From: Acidithiobacillus thiooxidans ATCC 19377
GTDB lineage: Bacteria > Pseudomonadota > Gammaproteobacteria > Acidithiobacillales > Acidithiobacillaceae
DNA: 64,000 nt
NCBI RefSeq assembly: GCF_009662475.1
Contig: NZ_CP045571.1
Span: 1,858,501 to 1,922,500, forward strand
Direction: 5' to 3'
Part shown: piece after piece, positions 40,019 through 50,429 of the stretch
Numbering within the stretch: the stretch's first letter is position 1
How the letters are laid out: each line of letters opens with the position of its first letter
Made by a program: the position numbers and the translations under genes
Notes under the pieces: generated by a model
What the model saw: only the letters and a program-made list of their open reading frames with translations
Told to the model about the DNA's origin: nothing
The model's database searches: none

Positions 40019-40897
40019 TCAGGACCCCCGGACTTGCGCCATTACTTCGCTGGCGAAGTCTGCCGTGGGTGCTTTTTCGATACCTTCACCCACCTCAAAA
40101 CGGATGAATTCGACGACTTCCACTCCCGGAAAGCCCTTGACCAACTGCCCTACGCTTTTATCCGGATCTTTCACAAAAGGCTGCCCGGTCAGCGCAATTT
40201 CGTTGACCAGCTTGTTAAGCCGGCCGGATATCATTTTTTCGACGATATCAGCAGGCTTTCCACTATCAGCGGCCTGGGCGACCAGAATATCCTTTTCCCG
40301 GGCCAGACGTTCTGCAGAGACCTGATCAGGACGAACCACTTCCGGCCGGGCTGCAGCCACATGCATGGCCACATCCTTACCGAGTTCTTCTGTAGCCGCC
40401 TGACCTTCCAGCGCCACTATCACCCCGATGCGGCTGCCATGTATATAGGCTCCAACCACGCCTTCCTTAACCTGCAAGTGCTGCAAACGCCGCAAACTGA
40501 TGTTTTCACCCAGCTTGCTGACCAGGGTCTTGCGCCGCTCTTCAATGGTCGCATCCGCCACCAGCGCCTCTATTTGTTTCAGACCCTGTTGCAGAGCCTG
40601 CCCGGCACAATCCTTGGCCAAGGCCAGAAAATCCTCATTCTTGGCCACAAAATCGGTCTCGCAGTTCACTTCCAGCACCACGCCCTGCTTCTGGTCTGCA
40701 CTCAGCGCAGTAACAATGACGCCCTCCGCCGCTACCCGGCTGGCCTTCTTGTCGGCCTTGGCCAGACCACGGGTGCGCAGCAGATCAATGGCCGCTTCCA
40801 TATCTCCGTCCGCTTCCGTCAGAACGGTTTTGCATTCCATCATGCCAGCGCCGGTGCGCTCACGCAGTTCTTTAACCTGTTGTGCACTGATAGCCAT
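40019..40897 (-). CDS. tsf: Elongation factor Ts
   Basis: The guanine nucleotide exchange factor for EF-Tu (292 residues). An N-terminal UBA-like domain (LRERTGAGMMECKTVL) precedes the core with the EF-Tu contact motif TDFVAKNEDF. ATG 40897 has AAGGAG at normal distance. It sits 29 bases after rpsB, the usual order. Confidence 0.97.
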   Translation of the reverse strand: MAISAQQVKELRERTGAGMMECKTVLTEADGDMEAAIDLLRTRGLAKADKKASRVAAEGVIVTALSADQKQGVVLEVNCETDFVAKNEDFLALAKDCAGQALQQGLKQIEALVADATIEERRKTLVSKLGENISLRRLQHLQVKEGVVGAYIHGSRIGVIVALEGQAATEELGKDVAMHVAAARPEVVRPDQVSAERLAREKDILVAQAADSGKPADIVEKMISGRLNKLVNEIALTGQPFVKDPDKSVGQLVKGFPGVEVVEFIRFEVGEGIEKAPTADFASEVMAQVRGS

Positions 40898-40926
40898 GTA
40901 AACTCCTTGGTTATGTGGTGAATGCG

Positions 40927-41679
40927 TTAATCGGCGTCAATTTCAATGGTTTCTTCGTCCACTTCGACGAATTCATCCAGCAAATCCGCTGCACCACCCT
41001 GCCGACCGGCCAAAATGGCATCGGCCACCAGCGAAGCATAAAGTCGGATAGCACGGGTAGCATCGTCATTACCCGGAATAGGATAATCAATCAGCAATGG
41101 ATCACAATTACTATCGACCACACCAATAACCGGAATGCCCAACTTGCGCGCTTCCAGCACCGCAATATTTTCATGACCCACATCAATCACAAAAATAGCA
41201 TCGGGCAGACCATTCATTTCCTTGATGCCACCAAGACTGCGCTCCAGTTTGTCACGCTCACGCGACAGAGTCAGACCTTCTTTTTTGGTCAGCTTTTCGA
41301 GAGTGCCATCGGCTGTCATCTGGTCCAACTCGTCCAGACGACGAATAGACTGACGAATGGTTTTAAAGTTGGTCAGGGTCCCACCAAGCCAGCGTTGATT
41401 GACAAAAAAAGCGCCACAACGACGGGCTTCCTGCTCTACAGCTTCACGCGCCTGGCGTTTGGTTCCCACAAAAAGAACCCGACCGTGTTTGCGCGACACC
41501 TGCTCAATAAAAGCCAGCGCGCTACGCAGCATGGGTAAAGTATGTTCAAGATTGATAATGTGAATGCGGTTGCGCTCACCAAACAGGTAAGGGGCCATTT
41601 TGGGATGCCAGTAACGGGCTTGATGACCAAAGTGCACGCCGGCTTCCAGCAGGGCACGCATGCTTACATTGCTGCTCAT
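40927..41679 (-). CDS. rpsB: 30S ribosomal protein S2
   Basis: Ribosomal protein S2 (250 residues from ATG 41679; E. coli 241). The start [20 protein letters not shown] matches the family, and TGGAGAA lies upstream, so the 13 extra codons up to 41718 are untranslated leader. The C-terminus is acidic and slightly longer than in E. coli. It is the first gene of the 22 kb minus-strand cluster. The 190-base leader upstream may hold an S2 autoregulatory element; I could not identify a fold. Confidence 0.96.
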   Translation of the reverse strand: MSSNVSMRALLEAGVHFGHQARYWHPKMAPYLFGERNRIHIINLEHTLPMLRSALAFIEQVSRKHGRVLFVGTKRQAREAVEQEARRCGAFFVNQRWLGGTLTNFKTIRQSIRRLDELDQMTADGTLEKLTKKEGLTLSRERDKLERSLGGIKEMNGLPDAIFVIDVGHENIAVLEARKLGIPVIGVVDSNCDPLLIDYPIPGNDDATRAIRLYASLVADAILAGRQGGAADLLDEFVEVDEETIEIDAD

Positions 41680-41870
41680 AGAGATTTCTCCAGTTTTCAT
41701 AGGGTTAAGATCCACCACGCGGCCGAGAATTCCATCCTTGCGGACACCCGGAAATCCTCTCAGGCTACGTGTGCGTATTAGGGCAAAGCCCAGCGCGTTT
41801 TACCACAGGTTACCCCACTAGAGCAAGACTGGAACGCGCACTGGGGCCAGGTCGGCTGCAAGCAGTCGTG

Positions 41871-42473
41871 CTAAGTACCGGTTTTGGATTTATTCCCGCG
41901 ATGCCAAAACCAGTAAAGCAAAGCACCCACAAACAGCAGCAGCAACAAAATGATTTGCACTTGACGTACACCATTCAGCAGGCCTTGCAATGAAGCCCCG
42001 AGAACATAACCGATACCGGCGATGACGCCGGCCCAGACAGCAGCAGCCAGTGGATTCATGACTAGATAGCGCCGGGGTGGATAATGATGCACACCCAGGA
42101 GTATCGGGGTAATGGTTCGGGTCCCATAAATAAAGCGAAACAGCAGCGTCACCCAATCGCCGAAGCGCCTAATCAATCCCTCTGCCTGAGCAACATGGCG
42201 CTTGAGAAAATTGGGAAGCCAGTCGAGAATCCGTTCTCCATAGCGCGAACCTACCTGATACAGAACCTGATCATTAATCGTGCTACCCAGCCAGGAAACG
42301 GCAATGACCACGGGTAAATCCAGCACGCCGGCATGGGCAAGGGCCCCGGCAACAATGACTACCGCCTCACCTTCCAGCAGGGTCCCGATAAACAGTATCC
42401 AGTACCCATACTGGCGGAGAAATTCCTTGATAACGCTCAGAGTAACCGGTTGCAGATGCAGCCAGTGCAACAA
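41871..42473 (-). CDS. DedA-family membrane protein
   Basis: A 200-residue inner-membrane protein with the DedA/VTT fold. Hydrophobic segments surround the GTLLEGEAVVIVAGALA motif (with the conserved glutamates) and the RFGDWVTLLFRFIYGTRTI block with conserved arginines. DedA proteins are thought to be lipid scramblases or flippases for polyprenyl or phospholipids. The start is TTG 42473 with a weak ribosome site; a CTG further upstream is possible. Confidence 0.85.
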   Translation of the reverse strand: MLHWLHLQPVTLSVIKEFLRQYGYWILFIGTLLEGEAVVIVAGALAHAGVLDLPVVIAVSWLGSTINDQVLYQVGSRYGERILDWLPNFLKRHVAQAEGLIRRFGDWVTLLFRFIYGTRTITPILLGVHHYPPRRYLVMNPLAAAVWAGVIAGIGYVLGASLQGLLNGVRQVQIILLLLLFVGALLYWFWHRGNKSKTGT

Positions 42474-42503
42474 CGGATTCAGAAATTCGATGGGAACGCC
42501 CTC

Positions 42504-44015
42504 TTACCAATGGAGATGAAAATCAGGAGCCGTATTTTCCTGTTCCTGCTCAAGATCCGCAAAAAGCAGGGGCATTTTATCCTTGTAATGATCAGGCAGT
42601 GACAGACGCAGGACTTTGTCCTCCACTTGCAAGGCGGGTGCAGTACCCGAAATTTGTGCGCCGCGATGGAAAACAATAGCAAGTCGCAGTAGCACAGCCA
42701 AACGCTGAACAGCGAGCAAATCTTCAGCCGCAATACCCAAGGTAGAATAGAACTGCAGATGCGGAAGCCGTTTGCGCTGGGTGCGCAGCAATGCTGCCAC
42801 AACGCCCTGCTCCCTGCGGGAAAATCCCGCCAAATCGGCATTGCGCCAGATATATTCGCCATGCTTGTGAAAGCCGGAATGGGCAATATCCAGCCCAATA
42901 TCATGGGTTAACGCCGCCCACTGCAGCCATTGCCGATGAGCACCATGCAAAGACCAGTTGGCCATCGCTGCCGTAAAAAACTGATCCGCCCAGGCTGCCA
43001 CCCCACGATTGCGCCTGGTTTGACTGTGAAAGCGTTCCTGGAGACTGTGAATACTGAGTTCGCGGGTATCTTCCTGGTGAATCCGGCCGAGCAGGTCATA
43101 AATGGCACCTTCCCGCAACGCCCCCTCTGAAAAACGCATTTCCTGAATATTCAAGGCTTCGAACAAGGCGTAAAGAATCATGAATCCACCCGCAAATACA
43201 GCGGCACGATCCGACTTCAAACCTTTCAGACGGGACAAGGCCCGCACCGATCCCAACTGCAGGATTTGCTCCCGCAACCAGTACATCCCGTTGCGGGTAA
43301 TACGACTACCCTGACCATTCTCGACCAGAATCCGGTTTATGGCTTTGACTGTCCCTGAAGAACCTACTGCCTGATCCCAGCCATGGCCGGTAAATTCATC
43401 CAGCATTGGCTCTACCGCCATGCGCACTTTTTTTTCAAGCCGTTCGCAGGACTCAGTGGTGATCAGATCATCCGGGAAAAAGGCGCGGCTGGAACCTACG
43501 CATCCAAAGTGAAGGCTCTCACGATTATTCGGTACAAATCCCTGACCCACAATAAGTTCGGTACTGCCACCCCCAATATCAATCACCAGGCGGCGTTCAT
43601 CCGCATCTACCGCCAGGCTGTGGGCGACCCCCAGATAGACCAGTCGCGCTTCTTCCCGACCGGCAACAATTTCCAGAGGAAAACCCAGAGTGGATTCAAT
43701 AGCCTGCACAAACCCCTCGGCGGCACTAGCCTGGCGCAACGTGTTGGTACCAATAATGCGGACCCGCTCGGGACGAATACCACGAAGGCGCTGACCAAAA
43801 CGTGCCAGACAATCCAGTGCGCGCTTCTCGACGGCCGGATCCAGAGTGGCATCCTCGCGCAAACCTTCGGCAAGACGCACGCCTTCTCGCAGGCGGTCGA
43901 GCAAGCGAATTTCTGAACCCAGCTCTTCCGCCACTACCATATGAAAAGAATTGGAACCGAGATCCACTGCTGCCAAATAATTTTCCAATACTGCAGTGGT
44001 CACGGGTTCCGACAT
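42504..44015 (-). CDS. ppx: Exopolyphosphatase, Ppx/GppA family
   Basis: A 503-residue phosphatase that shortens polyphosphate or cleaves pppGpp. The actin-like ATPase fold begins AAVDLGSNSFHMVVAEE and includes VIDIGGGSTELIVG. The C-terminal third is an HD-type domain (LTHDIGLDIAHSGFHKHGEY). Its place after phoU favours polyphosphate; Ppx versus GppA cannot be separated by eye. ATG 44015 follows AGGGGA, and the phoU stop is 2 bases away. Confidence 0.88.
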   Translation of the reverse strand: MSEPVTTAVLENYLAAVDLGSNSFHMVVAEELGSEIRLLDRLREGVRLAEGLREDATLDPAVEKRALDCLARFGQRLRGIRPERVRIIGTNTLRQASAAEGFVQAIESTLGFPLEIVAGREEARLVYLGVAHSLAVDADERRLVIDIGGGSTELIVGQGFVPNNRESLHFGCVGSSRAFFPDDLITTESCERLEKKVRMAVEPMLDEFTGHGWDQAVGSSGTVKAINRILVENGQGSRITRNGMYWLREQILQLGSVRALSRLKGLKSDRAAVFAGGFMILYALFEALNIQEMRFSEGALREGAIYDLLGRIHQEDTRELSIHSLQERFHSQTRRNRGVAAWADQFFTAAMANWSLHGAHRQWLQWAALTHDIGLDIAHSGFHKHGEYIWRNADLAGFSRREQGVVAALLRTQRKRLPHLQFYSTLGIAAEDLLAVQRLAVLLRLAIVFHRGAQISGTAPALQVEDKVLRLSLPDHYKDKMPLLFADLEQEQENTAPDFHLHW

Positions 44016-44017
44016 GA

Positions 44018-44731
44018 TTATTTCCCCTGAAGGCTTTGCTCTACCTGATCCAGGGGAAGATGCCGGACATTTTTGCCCTTGGCAAGATAAATCACATACT
44101 CACAAATATTGCGGGCATGGTCGCCAATACGCTCTATGGCTTTAGCAATAAACAGGGCATCAATGGCTGGAGTGATGGTGCGTGGATCTTCCATCATGTA
44201 GGTAATCAGACGACGCAGCGCAGACCGGTACTCCTGATTGAGAATCTCGTCCCCCTTGGCAATGGCAATGGCCTGTTCAGCGTCTGCCCGAGCCAGGGCA
44301 TCCATGGCGCGCCGCAGCATATTCAGCGCATAGTCTGCCATGACGCCCACATCACGTAAAAAGGCCGGGTTGGAATTACGCGTCCCATGCCCCATGGCCA
44401 ACACCATATCCGCAATCTTGCTGGCCTTGTCACCCATGCGCTCGAGATCGGCAATACTTTTGATGAGCGTCATGACCAGACGTAAGTCCGAGGCCGCCGG
44501 CTGGCGCATTGCGAGGATATTGATACATTCCTCTTCAATCCGTACTTCATAACCATTGACTTCATGATCCCGGGCTACCACTTCGCGGGCCAGGTCATTG
44601 TCACCAGTCTGCAGCGCGCGAATGGCATTGCTGATTTGTTCTTCAACCACCCCACCCATCGCCAGAACCAGCTCATGAACTTCGTTCAAATCATCATTGA
44701 AGCGCTGGGAAATATGCTGATCTTTATCCAT
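44018..44731 (-). CDS. phoU: Phosphate signalling protein PhoU
   Basis: A 237-residue all-helical protein of two similar three-helix bundles, with acidic metal-binding motifs (ERMGDKASKIAD and ERIGDHARNICEY). PhoU links the Pst transporter to PhoR and prevents excess phosphate uptake. AAGGAG lies upstream and overlaps the pstB stop. It is retained although pstSC are missing here. Confidence 0.94.
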   Translation of the reverse strand: MDKDQHISQRFNDDLNEVHELVLAMGGVVEEQISNAIRALQTGDNDLAREVVARDHEVNGYEVRIEEECINILAMRQPAASDLRLVMTLIKSIADLERMGDKASKIADMVLAMGHGTRNSNPAFLRDVGVMADYALNMLRRAMDALARADAEQAIAIAKGDEILNQEYRSALRRLITYMMEDPRTITPAIDALFIAKAIERIGDHARNICEYVIYLAKGKNVRHLPLDQVEQSLQGK

Positions 44732-44743
44732 GTTCAGTTCTCC

Positions 44744-45511
44744 TTAACCATAACGACCCGTGATGTAATCTTCCGTCTGCTTCTTGGCCGGATTGGTAAA
44801 TAATTGGTTGGTCTGACCAAATTCTACCATTTCACCAATATACATAAAGGCGGTGTAATCAGACACGCGCGCGGCCTGTTGCATATTGTGGGTCACAATG
44901 AGAATGGTGAACTGATTGCGCAATTCGCTGACCAGTTCCTCAATTTTCAGGGTAGCTATCGGGTCGAGAGCAGAAGTCGGTTCGTCCAGCAAAATCACTT
45001 CGGGTTTTACCGCAACGGCGCGGGCAATACACAAACGTTGCTGTTGTCCTCCGGAAAGACCCAAACCACTGGTCTTGAGTTTATCTTTGACCTCATCCCA
45101 GAGAGCGGCCTGACGCAGGGCTTCTTCCACGCGCTCATCCATTTCCACCTTGCGAAGTTTTTCATAGAGCTTGATGCCAAAGGCGATATTATCGTATATC
45201 GACATCGGGAAAGGCGTCGGCTTTTGAAACACCATGCCAATTTTGGCACGCAACATATTGACGTCCATATTGGGGGAAAGAATATTTTCGCCATCCAGCA
45301 ACACCTCACCGGTAGCGCGTTGCCCGGGATAAAGTGAATACATGCGGTTAAATACCCGTAGCAAGGTCGACTTGCCACAACCCGAAGGGCCGATAAACGC
45401 GGTGACCTGTTTCTCCGGCATCTCCAGATTGATATCCTTGAGGGATTTATTGCTGCCATAGTAAAAATCCAGGTGGCGAACAGCAATTTTGGTATTATGA
45501 AGTTCCGACAT
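44744..45511 (-). CDS. pstB: Phosphate ABC transporter ATP-binding protein
   Basis: The ATPase subunit of the Pst phosphate importer (255 residues). Walker [10 protein letters not shown] is at residues 41-49, the signature is [14 protein letters not shown], and Walker B is [13 protein letters not shown]. All catalytic residues are present. The ATG overlaps the stop of a remnant of pstA by one base (TAATG). Its membrane partners are not encoded next to it. Confidence 0.95.
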   Translation of the reverse strand: MSELHNTKIAVRHLDFYYGSNKSLKDINLEMPEKQVTAFIGPSGCGKSTLLRVFNRMYSLYPGQRATGEVLLDGENILSPNMDVNMLRAKIGMVFQKPTPFPMSIYDNIAFGIKLYEKLRKVEMDERVEEALRQAALWDEVKDKLKTSGLGLSGGQQQRLCIARAVAVKPEVILLDEPTSALDPIATLKIEELVSELRNQFTILIVTHNMQQAARVSDYTAFMYIGEMVEFGQTNQLFTNPAKKQTEDYITGRYG

Positions 45512-45654
45512 TAACGCGGGCTCCTGTCTTTAATAAGAAAACGTGATCCAAGGCTCAAAACCAACACGGCTAGGGTCGCCATTAACGCACCCGCCGGGGC
45601 AAGATTTTGCCACTCATGATAAGGCCTCATGGCAAACTTAAATATTTTCGGCAG
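45511..45654 (-). pseudogene. pstA: Remnant of phosphate ABC permease PstA (C-terminal 46 codons)
   Basis: The sequence IFKFAMRPYHEWQNLAPAGA and the following hydrophobic helix closely match the C-terminus of PstA (E. coli [20 protein letters not shown], recalled). A full PstA is about 280-300 residues; here the upstream 18 codons of the open frame (45655-45708) are unrelated. The stop and the TAATG junction with pstB are preserved, so the deletion joined phoR-proximal DNA to the pstA 3' end. A 65-codon ORF may still be translated and couple pstB translation. Confidence 0.85.
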
Positions 45655-45767
45655 CACACTGAGCCGACGTGTCTTGTATGCATTTTTAATTTTCATATTG
45701 GTGCGCAACCTTCCGGTATGAAGCCTACAGCATAGACAACCTACAATAGCAGAGTTTTATTACCGTT

Positions 45768-47096
45768 TTATGACACATTTTCACCGCTGACAGCACTACG
45801 CGCTAGAGACAAGGGAAACAGTGCGGTAAATACCGCTCCCTGACCAATTTCGCTATGTACTTCCAAATGTCCCTGATAGCGTTCTACTGCATGGCGAACA
45901 ATGGCAAGTCCCAGACCTGTACCTCCCATCCTCCGGGATCTTCCCTTATCCACCCGATAAAAACGTTCCGTAATTCTTTGCAGATGTTCGGTAGCAATCC
46001 CATCTCCGGTATCCTGCACCGTCAGCCTGAGACCATCGGGACCACGGCCCCAGCTTATGCTGATGCTGCGCCCGGCGGGGGTGTACTTGATTGCATTTTC
46101 TAGGAGATTACGGACGATACTGGTCAAGTCTACCTGCTCCGCAAAAATACCCAGAGTCTCGTCCAGGTGCTTGTGAATTTTCAGTCTTTTTTCGGATATA
46201 TTGGGCTTGAGCGTGTCCAGCACGCCCTCGATCAATGCACTGAAAATGATCGTATCACAGCGCTCTGGTTCGGCTTCGGCCGCCTCCATACGCGCCAGAG
46301 AGAGCAAATCCTCCACCAGGGATTGCATCCGCAGGGTTTGCTGCTCCATCAAATGCAACTGGCTGCCTACTTCTTCGTCTTCGGCCAGCGGACCATCCAG
46401 CAGGTTTTCCAGGAAGCCCCGCACAACAGTCAACGGACTGCGCAGCTCGTGGGAGACGTTGGCCACAAAATCCTGGCGTACCTGCTCCAGTTGGCGAATA
46501 CGGGTCACATCCCGAAAAATCACCAAGGCTCCGGCATCAGCCAAAGGATAACGCACGCCCTCCAAAAACAACTGGGCATCTGATGGAGCAGCCAGTTGCA
46601 AACTTGAAGGGCCCTCACCGCTTAAAAATGCCCGCAGATTGGGGGTACGCAACCAGAAGGCCAGGGGTTTGCCAACATCATCCGGCCATTGCAGTTGCAA
46701 GAGGCGAATACCTGAAGGATTCACCCAGACCAACTGACCGCGCTCATCCATGAGCACTACCACGTCTGGCATTGCCTGGAGCGCATCGCGCAGCTGAAGA
46801 ATCTGGGCACTTAACTGACGTTGTCGGGCCTCCTGGTCCCGCCGCCAGTGATAACCGTCGGCAAACGTTTCCTCCCAGAGCCCTCCAGCGAGGGGGGGAA
46901 GATGAGTATCGGGATTACGGAACCAGGCACTGAAACTTTGGGATTGTTGCCGATGCCAGGCAACCCAGATCGCCAGAATCAAGGCGATGATCACGGGAGG
47001 TAAATAAGACCAGGCACGTAAACTGTCTGCGGCCAGAAAAAGGGGTATCAGGGCCCATACGGCCAGCGGATAAAACCAGGCGCGTAAGGTTTTCAC
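45768..47096 (-). CDS. phoR: Phosphate regulon sensor histidine kinase PhoR
   Basis: A 442-residue membrane-anchored kinase. Two N-terminal hydrophobic segments (residues about 5-24 and 30-48) are followed by a PAS domain (about 105-195), a DHp domain with His216 in VSHELRSPLT, and an HATPase domain (NLLENAIKYTP, DTGDGIA, GGTGLGLAIV). The start GTG 47096 has only an A+T-rich upstream tract and no good ribosome site. It follows phoB by 43 bases. Confidence 0.92.
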   Translation of the reverse strand: MKTLRAWFYPLAVWALIPLFLAADSLRAWSYLPPVIIALILAIWVAWHRQQSQSFSAWFRNPDTHLPPLAGGLWEETFADGYHWRRDQEARQRQLSAQILQLRDALQAMPDVVVLMDERGQLVWVNPSGIRLLQLQWPDDVGKPLAFWLRTPNLRAFLSGEGPSSLQLAAPSDAQLFLEGVRYPLADAGALVIFRDVTRIRQLEQVRQDFVANVSHELRSPLTVVRGFLENLLDGPLAEDEEVGSQLHLMEQQTLRMQSLVEDLLSLARMEAAEAEPERCDTIIFSALIEGVLDTLKPNISEKRLKIHKHLDETLGIFAEQVDLTSIVRNLLENAIKYTPAGRSISISWGRGPDGLRLTVQDTGDGIATEHLQRITERFYRVDKGRSRRMGGTGLGLAIVRHAVERYQGHLEVHSEIGQGAVFTALFPLSLARSAVSGENVS

Positions 47097-47139
47097 AAAA
47101 ATAAAAATATATTCTTCAAAAAGTTAGGCGATGCCATGT

Positions 47140-47856
47140 TCATACGTCACTGACCACTGCACTACATCTGTAACCTTCACCACGAACTGTCTCAATCAAG
47201 GGCGCGTGACCGTATTCGTCAAGAACCCGCCGTAAACGGCGGATATGGACATCGACCGTGCGTTCTTCGATAAAACTTTGTCGGCCCCAAATCTGATCCA
47301 GCAACATATCGCGAGAAAAAACCCGATCTGGATTGGTCACAAACAGGCGCAGCAAACGGAATTCTGTGGGTCCCAGATGCAACTGGACATCTTTGACATA
47401 AACCCGATGCGCGCGCAGGTCTACATGCAACTCACCCAGCTTCACCACACCGGCAGAATTATTACCATAACTGCGGCGCAACAAGGCATTGACGCGGGCC
47501 ACCAGCTCACGTGGTGAAAAGGGCTTGGCCAGATAATCATCTGCCCCCGATTCCAGGCCATGCACCCTATCCCCTTCCTCACCTCGGGCAGTCAGAAGAA
47601 TGATCGGCAGTTTTTGGGTTTCTTCACAACGCCGCAAGGCCCGACACCAGGCGAGACCATTTTCACCCGGTAGCATCCAGTCCAGAATAACAAGCTGAGG
47701 TGCCCAACTCTGTAGTGCCGGCTCAGCGGATTCTACACTGCTTTCACAACACACCTCAAAACCCTGACGCTTCAGGGCAACCCGCAACAATTCCTGAATA
47801 CCCTCTTCATCCTCAACAACCAGAATGCGTGCAGATGAAATCTTCTCTTCTTCCAT
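47140..47856 (-). CDS. phoB: Phosphate regulon response regulator PhoB
   Basis: An OmpR-family activator (238 residues). The receiver has phosphoacceptor Asp59 in VILDWMLPG and lysine in LAKPFSP. The winged helix ends RTVDVHIRRLRRVLD and VRGEGYRC. ATG 47856 with AAAGG upstream is chosen over the open-frame start at 47895. I looked for Pho boxes in the gap up to 47969 and found no convincing match. Confidence 0.93.
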   Translation of the reverse strand: MEEEKISSARILVVEDEEGIQELLRVALKRQGFEVCCESSVESAEPALQSWAPQLVILDWMLPGENGLAWCRALRRCEETQKLPIILLTARGEEGDRVHGLESGADDYLAKPFSPRELVARVNALLRRSYGNNSAGVVKLGELHVDLRAHRVYVKDVQLHLGPTEFRLLRLFVTNPDRVFSRDMLLDQIWGRQSFIEERTVDVHIRRLRRVLDEYGHAPLIETVRGEGYRCSAVVSDV

Positions 47857-47969
47857 GTCTGCCTTTTCTCGGATTGACGCCCCTTCTCGCAGCATTGTGA
47901 CTGATCAGCGGGGGGTCTGCCAAGCCAAAAACCAGACAAATAATGTCCAGCAAAATTTATAAGCGGATT

Positions 47970-49232
47970 TTATCGATCCCGAAACCGATTCCCGCCACCA
48001 GTCGAACGTGAAGGCGCCCGGCGCTGAGCGCCGGGCGCGGCCGGACGACGCGTATGCGGCGCATGCGGCTGACTGGAAAAGCTTTGCTTGGGCTCGAAAC
48101 CCACAATGGTTTCTTTGGTAAAGGAGCGCTTCAGAAGTTTCTCTACGTCCGATAACTGTTTACGTTCATCGACGCTGACCAGAGAAACCGCCTGACCATT
48201 ATTACCGGCGCGGCCGGTACGCCCAATACGGTGCACATAGTCCTCCGGCACATGCGGCAGTTCATAGTTCACCACATGAGGTAATTCATTGATATCAATG
48301 CCTCGTGCTGCAATGTCCGTAGCCACCAACACCCGCACCTTACCTTCCTTGAATTCAGCCAGCGCACGGGTACGGGCACCCTGGCTTTTATCACCGTGAA
48401 TGGCCATGGCCTGCATGCCCCCCTGGGAGAGATGTTTCGCCAGTCGATCCGCACCATGCTTGGTACGCGTAAACACCAGCACCTGATGCCATTGCTGTTC
48501 ACCAATAAGATGGGTCAGGAGTTCTCTTTTACGATCCTGATCTACCGCCAAAAAGCGCTGGGAAACCGTATCGGCAGTGGCGTTACGACTGGCCACTTCG
48601 ACACTGACCGGATTATTCAGGAGGCCGTCTGCCAGTGTTCTGATTTCCGGAGAAAAAGTTGCAGAAAACAACAAGTTCTGACGTTTTTTAGGCAACACTG
48701 CTAGAATCCGGCGAATATCCCGGATAAACCCCATATCCAGCATACGATCCGCTTCATCCAGGACCAGAATTTCAACATGCGACAAATCCACACTGCGTTG
48801 CTGAATATGATCCAGAAGGCGCCCTGGCGTCGCCACCAGCACATCCACACTGCGTCGCAGCTTCTGCATTTGGGGATTGATTTTGACGCCACCGATCAGA
48901 ATCAGGGAGCGCAAAGACAAATTCTTTCCGTAAAGCTGCACGCTTTCTTCTACCTGGGCAGCCAGTTCCCGGGTAGGGACCAACACCAGGGCGCGCACGC
49001 TGGAAGGACCATGAAACGCAGTTTCCGACGTGGCGGCCAGTTTGTGGAGAATCGGCATGGCAAAAGCAGCCGTTTTGCCCGTTCCGGTTTGCGCACCAGC
49101 CAGCAAATCCACGCCTGACATGACCACCGGTATGGCTTGTTCCTGAATAGGTGTGGGGGTGGTATAACCGCGTTCCGCTGCAGCACGCCAAATGGGCTCG
49201 GAAAGACCGAGAGATGCAAAATCAGACGACAT
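47970..49232 (-). CDS. rhlE: DEAD-box RNA helicase, RhlE type
   Basis: A 420-residue RNA helicase. The Q motif ([12 protein letters not shown]), Walker [13 protein letters not shown] in [16 protein letters not shown] in [10 protein letters not shown] and [10 protein letters not shown] are all present. A basic, proline/arginine-rich C-terminal tail (about residues 375-420) resembles RhlE. In the 160-base leader, CGGC-GAG-GCCG followed by a run of seven U lies just before the ribosome site. Confidence 0.88.
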   Translation of the reverse strand: MSSDFASLGLSEPIWRAAAERGYTTPTPIQEQAIPVVMSGVDLLAGAQTGTGKTAAFAMPILHKLAATSETAFHGPSSVRALVLVPTRELAAQVEESVQLYGKNLSLRSLILIGGVKINPQMQKLRRSVDVLVATPGRLLDHIQQRSVDLSHVEILVLDEADRMLDMGFIRDIRRILAVLPKKRQNLLFSATFSPEIRTLADGLLNNPVSVEVASRNATADTVSQRFLAVDQDRKRELLTHLIGEQQWHQVLVFTRTKHGADRLAKHLSQGGMQAMAIHGDKSQGARTRALAEFKEGKVRVLVATDIAARGIDINELPHVVNYELPHVPEDYVHRIGRTGRAGNNGQAVSLVSVDERKQLSDVEKLLKRSFTKETIVGFEPKQSFSSQPHAPHTRRPAAPGAQRRAPSRSTGGGNRFRDR

Positions 49233-49392
49233 GGGATTTACTCCAAAAAAACACCGGCCTCGCCGCTAGGGCGTCAGTCTGGGCAGACGCTTCTCAAGGT
49301 GGGGACCAATGCAAAGGGCCATCATATAGACTGTATCATGTTGGCGAACGGACTTTATCAGAATATAAACATAAATACGAGAATAAAATGAG

Positions 49393-50409
49393 TTAATCGG
49401 CAAATTTCGCCGTCAAACCTTCAATCTTATCCACCGTTTCCGGATTCAGCTTCTTCAGAACATCCAACGCAGCAAGATTTTCTTGTAATTGTTCAGGACG
49501 AGATGCTCCAAGAATAACTGTACTGACTCTGGGATTATGAGCCACCCAGGCTAAAGCCAATTGTGCGACACTACAATCCAATGAGTGCGCAATTTCCTGC
49601 AATTGAGCTACAGCATGATTTTTTTGCTGATCCAGTAATTCTTCCTGTAAAAATGACATATTTTGCATGGCACCACGACTACCATCAGGAATTCCTTCAA
49701 TATATTTACCTGTCAAAAGTCCTGAGGCCAGCGGACTCCAGGTGGTCAAACCAAGACCTATGTCTTTGTACAATCTGGCATATTCCTTTTCTACACGCTG
49801 ACGATGGAACAAATGGTACTGTGGCTGCTCCATCACCGGTTTATGCAAATGATGACGCTCGGCGACTTCCCAGGCAGCACGAATTTCATCAGCACTCCAC
49901 TCACTGGTTCCCCAGTAAAGTGCCTTGCCCTGTTCGATAATGTTATGCATCGCCCAAACTGTTTCCTCAACAGGGGTATGAGGATCAGCGCGATGGCAGA
50001 ATATAAGATCCAGATAATCCAGTTTCAGACGCTGCAGACTGCCATCAATAGCCTGCATTAAATATTTCCGGTTGAGCGTATTTTGACTGTTGGTCCTGGA
50101 CTGTTTTCCACCAACCGGCTTCAACCCCCAAAAAAACTTACTGGAAATCACAAAATCAAGACGATTCCAGGCTAGTTCTTTCAAAGCCTTACCCATTAAC
50201 AGCTCACTTTCACCGTTGGCATATACTTCTGCGTTATCGAAAAAATTGACCCCGGCATCCCAGGCCATAGCCATCATTTCGCGAACGCCTGAAGCATCTA
50301 CCTGGTTATGGAAGGTGACCCAGGAGCCCAAAGAAAACAGACTAACCTGTAAACCGCTGCGGCCGAGATGACGATAAATCATCGAATTGCTTTTTGAATC
50401 TGCAGACAT
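49393..50409 (-). CDS. Aldo/keto reductase, potassium-channel beta-subunit-like
   Basis: A 338-residue NADPH-dependent TIM-barrel oxidoreductase. The catalytic tetrad is visible: Asp58 and Tyr63 in FFDNAEVY, Lys91 in ISSKFF and His139 in [20 protein letters not shown] near the C-terminus binds the cofactor. The KCNAB/YghZ subgroup is suggested by [21 protein letters not shown] 50409 has AAGGAG. The gene appears more A+T-rich than its neighbours (by eye). Substrate unknown. Confidence 0.85.
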   Translation of the reverse strand: MSADSKSNSMIYRHLGRSGLQVSLFSLGSWVTFHNQVDASGVREMMAMAWDAGVNFFDNAEVYANGESELLMGKALKELAWNRLDFVISSKFFWGLKPVGGKQSRTNSQNTLNRKYLMQAIDGSLQRLKLDYLDLIFCHRADPHTPVEETVWAMHNIIEQGKALYWGTSEWSADEIRAAWEVAERHHLHKPVMEQPQYHLFHRQRVEKEYARLYKDIGLGLTTWSPLASGLLTGKYIEGIPDGSRGAMQNMSFLQEELLDQQKNHAVAQLQEIAHSLDCSVAQLALAWVAHNPRVSTVILGASRPEQLQENLAALDVLKKLNPETVDKIEGLTAKFAD

Positions 50410-50429
50410 CTATTGACTCTCCTTATCAA

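Noticed and set aside
47857-47969. Pho-box-like repeat (CTGGACATTATTTGTCTGG) upstream of phoB
   Set aside because: It does not fit the 7-base direct-repeat Pho box when aligned; a chance partial palindrome.
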